DNA of 64,000 nucleotides from Porites lobata (taxonomy: Eukaryota; Cnidaria; Anthozoa; Scleractinia; Poritidae), in the NCBI GenBank assembly GCA_942486035.1, contig CALNXK010000030.1, positions 2,525,001 through 2,589,000 on the forward strand, in the 5' to 3' direction. The translations under genes and the position numbers were made by a program. Shown here piece by piece: positions 60,385 to 64,000 of this stretch. Position 1 is the first letter of the stretch; every line of letters begins with the position of its first letter. Below the pieces are notes generated by a model, which saw only the letters and a program-made list of their open reading frames with translations, was not told the origin of the DNA and did no database searches.

Positions 60385-63300
60385 ATGTCTGCTATCATAA
60401 GAGAGAAAATAAGCTTATTTGCTATTTGCTGTGTTTGGGGGACACTATTCGGTCTCAAAACGGTATTAACCAAAGAAGGTAAGAAAATCTTTTATCATAT
60501 CATTGTTTTCCTTAATCGTTAATCAACATCAGGTTCACAAAGGTAAGCCTTCCTTCGATACGCATACGCTGTACGGAGCCTGGTGAAACATTTTTTTTCT
60601 TGTATGTCTACTTCCAAATAATTTTAACAGAGGAAATGGTGCTTTGTTTATTGATTGGTCCTTAAATAAAACGAAGATGAGACAAATTTGTTTTGAATCA
60701 AAGATTCAGGTACGAAACCTGCACGATCCGTTATCGGAAAAAGAGCTTTCCGAGTGTAATCTTTGCAGAGTTTGTTCCTCCTTCTGATGATCACGAATTT
60801 TTGTTGTTGACAGTCATCTTCAGGGTCAAAGTGAGTTGTATTACATCAGTTGATGGCATTAAACTCATTTTATTGACCTGATTGAGCGGTTCTTGTTATT
60901 GTTGGTCATCTATTGACGGACTCAATTAAAACTAACTACGAGAGAATGACTGGACAACTGACAATTTGACTAACAATACACGACTGTTAAACTGTAACAA
61001 TAGACGGATCGAAACCCAAACATCTTCCAAATTTTGGTCAGCGCTACCTGGTTGTTTAACAATTATTCCACGAGTGCGCGTTGGACATCAGCTGAATAGA
61101 TAGCCAACGAGGCGATCGTAGCGCCTCGTTGGCTATAATCATCTTATATCCAATAAGCGGAAGTGGAATAACTGTTTTATTAAAAACGCCCACAAAATAT
61201 CAAGAATTCTTCCCGACTTTAGTTGTAAAGTTAACCGATTTTCAGCTTGTTTTTAATTTTGAGCAGACGCGAAAAGTTACCATATTTGGAGAGAATGGTA
61301 TAATGGCTCATATACCATGATGGCTAAGCCAGAGCTCCTATAGAATTGCATTATCCAATGACGGTTCAGTTTAATAAAAAAAATTAGCCAGGATATTAAA
61401 ACTTATCATAAACAGAGATATTTGAAGAAATAATGAACTGATTTATTTATCTGATTGTAGAAACAGTAAGCCTCGTTTTCGCGGGAGATATCAGTTTCTC
61501 GGATCCAGTACGCGCTGATGTCCATCGCAACTTTTACTCCTACAAAGACACTTTGAGTCATGTGGCCCATTACGTCAGAGATGCTGACATTTCCTTTGCA
61601 AACCTGGAGTCTCCCATTGTTCCTAAGGAATCGCTGGAAAATAAAAATGTGGGACCAAAAGTAATTTTTCTCTACGCTGAAAAACAAAGTGTTTCAGCTT
61701 TAAGGTAGGTTAGAAGAGACAGTGGACATTGTTTATTTTCATTTTTGTCCTTTTACTGGCATCGGGGGGGATCAGCAACATTCCAGCCTTAGAGAAAAAG
61801 ACTTATCTACCTTACCTGATAATATAATAGAGCGATTTTACTTGACCCGTGAAACAGATAATAGACCTTGTCACGGTTTTCGACGCCATCTTGACGAGTA
61901 GGCAAACGTGTGAAAAATTACAGTGTTTGTATGAGAATCTAATGTTGAATAATTTGAATGTAAACTAAAATTTACTAAAAAATTTGTTCTGTGCTTAAAT
62001 TTCTCGGGAGGCTTGCTTTAGATTTTCCATCTATTTGTCTGTAATTTTTCCTGGGACTTTCTTAACTTTTTAAAATTTTCCATACATTGGTCTGTGTTCT
62101 AGGTCTTCTAGCGCATATAACGCCCACAATTTTTTTCAGTAGAATCCTTAGGAGCGAAGCTTTAGTTTAAAATTGATATTTTTTTTTCAAAACAATCGTT
62201 TTACGGGAATTATTCTACATTAGATTCTCATACAGATACTAGAATTTGTCACGCGTTTGCCTACTCGTCAAGATGGCGTCGAAAACCGTGACAAGTTCTA
62301 TAACAACTACTGCAAAATAGCTTCAAATAAACAAAAAAAGACAATAGAACTAGTACATAATAGTGCGTAGTATTCTACTACCTATTTCACGGGTAAAGTA
62401 AAATCACTCTAAGTCAGTGCACCAGTAGCAGTTTAGCATTCGCGAATAAACGAGTAATTTCATTTCAACGTTTTTTTAACTAGTATTTTGCAATCTTTTT
62501 GTTTTCCTTGTGTTTTAAGGTTTACTATATGACCCTTTCAAAAAATAATCGGATAGAAAATAAATCGGTTCAGATTCTCAAATGTTTGGTAGCTCGCATC
62601 GTAAATGCATTCAAGTCAGTTGTAACCTGCCTGGAAGCTCCCCATTGGAGTACTTGAATCGAGAGCTTCCACTAACGTCGGCTAAGCGAGGGAAAGGCTA
62701 GCCTGCGTAGCAAGCGTTTCCAATCACTCTCGTCCCGACGTTCTCGACGAACTCGCGCGGAAACGCTTGCTACGCAGGCTAGGGAAAGGCGAGACCCGAG
62801 GGAATTTCCCCGCGCAGAGGATACTCTTTACCAAACGCTTGCCCCCGCGTGAGATCGCTCTCCTTTCATGCCGGATATTACAATCAGAGAGCTGGCTTGA
62901 AGAGTACACAAAATCTCACTCGTCTTTCGCAGGCTTGCGGGATTTGACGTCATGACGATAGCAAATAATCACCTTAATGACTTTGGCGAGTTTCCCGTGA
63001 ATTATACAGTAAACACTTTGAGAAATGCTGGAATAAAAGCTATTGGTGCAACTTACGGACCATTCAACTCTCATCAGGTAATTAATAACTATTGTAGCAT
63101 GGTGTAAAGTGAGCCTTTAATATTCAAACCTTCACTAATTGTAATATTCGAGCATAATCATTTCCAACGTAGATGTTTAGACACTGTTTAGATATAAGAA
63201 ATTTGGATTTTGAATTACACACTGTGATTTGGAACTCGAGGAAAATTGTACGTTAATTGACACAAGAATGTACTTATTCAGGGAAAATTTCATCCCGTTC

Positions 63301-63736
63301 TAAGATATTTTCGATTTGTTGATTTAACCAGATTTGAAGGAACGAATTTGAAAATGAGAGGGCAGCAAGGTAAGTAGTGCTGGTGGCACACTTAAATTTA
63401 ATGGATTAGAGGCCCACTCCTGAAGGGGGCACTGCTGCCCGTCCCCTTCCCCACACCTCCCCCTAGCTATTTCTACGGCCATGTGAACATCCACCGTAAT
63501 AGGAGAACCAGGGAAGGTTAGCAAACCAGTTTGCGCGTGTTTTTTTCTTTTGAGTTTTGTAGGTTCCTGTCATCCTAGAGAGAAAATCGTTAAAGATCGG
63601 GGTCTTAGCATACTGTTTGACGCATGGAGGAAAAACTGATAAAGTTCAAAACTGCACTGAACTTAGGAGTCTTTTCAAGGGAGGACCAGCTATTTATCGT
63701 AGAGATGTTGCAAGAGTTGATGTTGAAAGATTAAAG
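60385..63736 (+). CDS. CapA-like metallophosphatase (PGA_cap type), 5' part, cut by window end
   Basis: Exons: 60385-60478, 61461-61704, 62933-63077, 63563-63736; ag/gt junctions and phases 1,2,0 agree throughout. Exon 1 encodes a signal peptide or anchor (MSAIIREKISLFAICCVWG, hydrophobic residues about 8-23); an in-frame ATG at 60295 is an alternative start. Exon 2 has VSLVFAGDISFSDPV and ANLESPIV, exon 3 has DVMTIANNHLNDFG and RNAGIKAIGATYG, exon 4 has KIGVLAYCLTHGG. These are the ordered metal-binding motifs (GD..., NLE, NNH) of CapA / poly-gamma-glutamate synthesis-type proteins, a calcineurin-like phosphoesterase fold. In bacteria CapA takes part in polyglutamate capsule export; the animal role is unknown. 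The remaining C-terminal half (including later metal-binding His motifs) lies beyond the window. Confidence 0.88.
60780..61020. mobile_element. Penelope-like 3' tail fragments in intron 1 of the CapA-like gene
   Basis: 60805-60870 (gtcatcttcagggtcaaagt...catcagttgatgg) is the reverse complement of the tail at about 12385-12430, and 60908-61018 (gacggactcaattaaaacta...acaatagacggat) matches 12176-12268 in direct orientation. A rearranged relic with two opposed pieces. Confidence 0.65.
61102..61137. other. Perfect hairpin in intron 1 of the CapA-like gene
   Basis: atagccaacgaggcg and cgcctcgttggctat flank a short loop; outer ttattccac / gtggaataa at 61062-61167 suggest a small foldback transposon of about 110 bp. 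Confidence 0.6.
61829..62410. mobile_element. ~580-bp MITE in intron 2 of the CapA-like gene
   Basis: Ends agagcgattttacttgaccc / gggtaaagtaaaatcactct and inner arms cgacgccatcttgacgagta / tactcgtcaagatggcgtcg continuing through gcaaacg and atgagaatctaatgt. Interior non-coding, AT-rich. Confidence 0.8.
62698..62782. mobile_element. 85-bp foldback with 8-9-bp target duplication
   Basis: Ends ctagcctgcgtagcaagcgt / acgcttgctacgcaggctag. Flanking direct repeats ggaaagg(c) on both sides (about 62690-62698 and 62782-62790) indicate transposition. It is 150 bp upstream of exon 3 of the CapA-like gene. Confidence 0.8.
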
Positions 63737-64000
63737 GTAGGTCAGGATTCCAGTTTTTGACTCAGTAAGAACACAATTTATGTATGTCGGCGTATAACGC
63801 AGTTTTTAGACAAGGGCCTAATTTGTTCAAGGAATGGCTAGATTGCTCTTTGGATGTGGTAATGTTGTAAATGAAAACCACTATTACCGATATATAGGGA
63901 GTCAAGGCATCAAAAACTAGGAAAACATTATCAATTGACGTTGGGTGTCTGCCTCATAACATTTTGAAGAAAGAGCATAATTTTTTCCTTTAAAAGTCAC

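Overview
Eukaryotic nuclear DNA from an animal, most likely an anthozoan cnidarian such as a stony coral. The evidence is AT-rich sequence, spliced genes with standard GT..AG introns, very dense short inverted-repeat transposons, a Penelope-type GIY-YIG retroelement remnant and a CapA-like metallophosphatase gene. The species cannot be fixed from the sequence alone.

Layout. The window is dominated by a tandem segmental duplication of about 23 kb. Bases 1-2351 are the right end of a unit that begins upstream. Unit A is 2352-25206, unit B is 25207-48178, and single-copy flank starts at 48179. Each unit carries one complete six-exon plus-strand gene (A 10873-18450, 422 aa; B 33701-41225, 420 aa). 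A diverged 410-aa homologue with the same six exons and intron phases (2,0,1,0,1) lies on the minus strand at 54171-47191, tail-to-tail with copy B. From alternating beta-strand patterns, a VTIP-type strand and a helical C-terminal region I read all three as gasdermin-like pore-forming proteins; this is a by-eye assignment.

The duplication breakpoint falls in the last intron of the minus-strand homologue. Every unit boundary therefore carries an orphan copy of its terminal exon, next to two 5' exons of a different minus-strand gene (tentatively a CDC25-type phosphatase N-terminus). Donor and acceptor phases match, so both junctions could make an in-frame chimeric transcript of about 99 codons. 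Copies A and B differ by about 16 amino-acid replacements plus a 2-residue deletion but only about 2 silent changes, a pattern expected of fast-evolving immune or cell-death genes.

Right side. 54.2-60.4 kb is gene-poor and packed with foldback elements and MITEs, including one nested insertion with visible target-site duplications. From 60385 to the window end there is the 5' part (four exons, all in phase) of a gene for a signal-anchored CapA-like metallophosphatase, truncated by the window edge.

The rest of each unit is intergenic or intronic sequence made of non-autonomous DNA transposons, a 0.5-0.7 kb tetranucleotide array and a tRNA-like SINE head. One MITE is present in unit A and cleanly absent from unit B, and a ~690-bp deletion marks one unit end.
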